Shown here: positions 6,243 to 6,258 of the stretch, piece after piece | Position numbering within the stretch: the first letter of the stretch is position 1 | Layout: each line of letters starts with the position of its first letter | Assembly: GCA_011523315.1 (NCBI GenBank) | Contig: WTHE01000532.1 | Location: 1 to 6,258 of the forward strand | Direction of reading: 5' to 3' | Origin: Candidatus Binatota bacterium | GTDB taxonomy: Bacteria; Desulfobacterota; Binatia; Bin18 | DNA: 6,258 nucleotides | The notes under the pieces: model-generated | What the model was told of the DNA's origin: nothing | The model's database searches: none | Seen by the model: only the letters and a program-made list of their open reading frames with translations | Translations under genes and position numbers: made by a program

Positions 6243-6258
6243 CCATCGGGTTGCCCCT

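Noticed and set aside
1..6258. Search for CRISPR arrays, tRNA or rRNA genes, transposase genes and phage or defence genes
   Set aside because: No spaced direct repeats, no cloverleaf-like sequence and no such protein motifs were seen on either strand. The window is almost fully occupied by the seven genes listed.

Overview
The window is a GC-rich stretch from a Gram-negative (two-membrane) bacterium, shown by a complete LptD outer-membrane LPS translocon. The lineage cannot be fixed from this sequence. A proteobacterial (deltaproteobacteria-like) or uncultured relative is plausible, but that is a guess. Coding density is very high: the largest gap without a gene is about 210 bases (414-623).

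Layout. (1) 1-413, minus strand: the N-terminal 137 residues of a flavin monooxygenase that resembles the 4-hydroxyacetophenone-type Baeyer-Villiger enzymes, cut by the left edge. (2) 414-623: a divergent intergenic region holding the promoters (not clearly readable), an imperfect hairpin and the accD ribosome binding site. (3) 624-5004, plus strand: a tight three-gene unit accD-folC-lptD (20-base gap, then a 4-base ATGA overlap), combining fatty-acid synthesis, folate metabolism and outer-membrane LPS insertion. (4) 4981-6187, minus strand: mnhE-mnhF-mnhG, three small membrane subunits of an Mrp-type Na+(K+)/H+ antiporter, converging on lptD with a 24-base tail-to-tail overlap. (5) 6215-6242: a perfect 28-base palindrome just upstream of mnhE, resembling a dispersed REP/MITE-like repeat.

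How the genes work together. accD supplies malonyl-CoA for acyl chains, including those of lipid A, and lptD places finished LPS on the cell surface. folC is a housekeeping neighbour; accD-folC adjacency is also found in E. coli. The Mrp genes form a separate ion-homeostasis operon, of which only E, F and G are visible. Subunits A-D would have to lie beyond the right edge or elsewhere.

I found no convincing undescribed system. This is mostly conserved housekeeping sequence. The points worth a second look are the palindrome, the convergent overlap, the three-cysteine pattern of LptD, the separated Mrp E-F-G block and the N-terminal extension of the monooxygenase.
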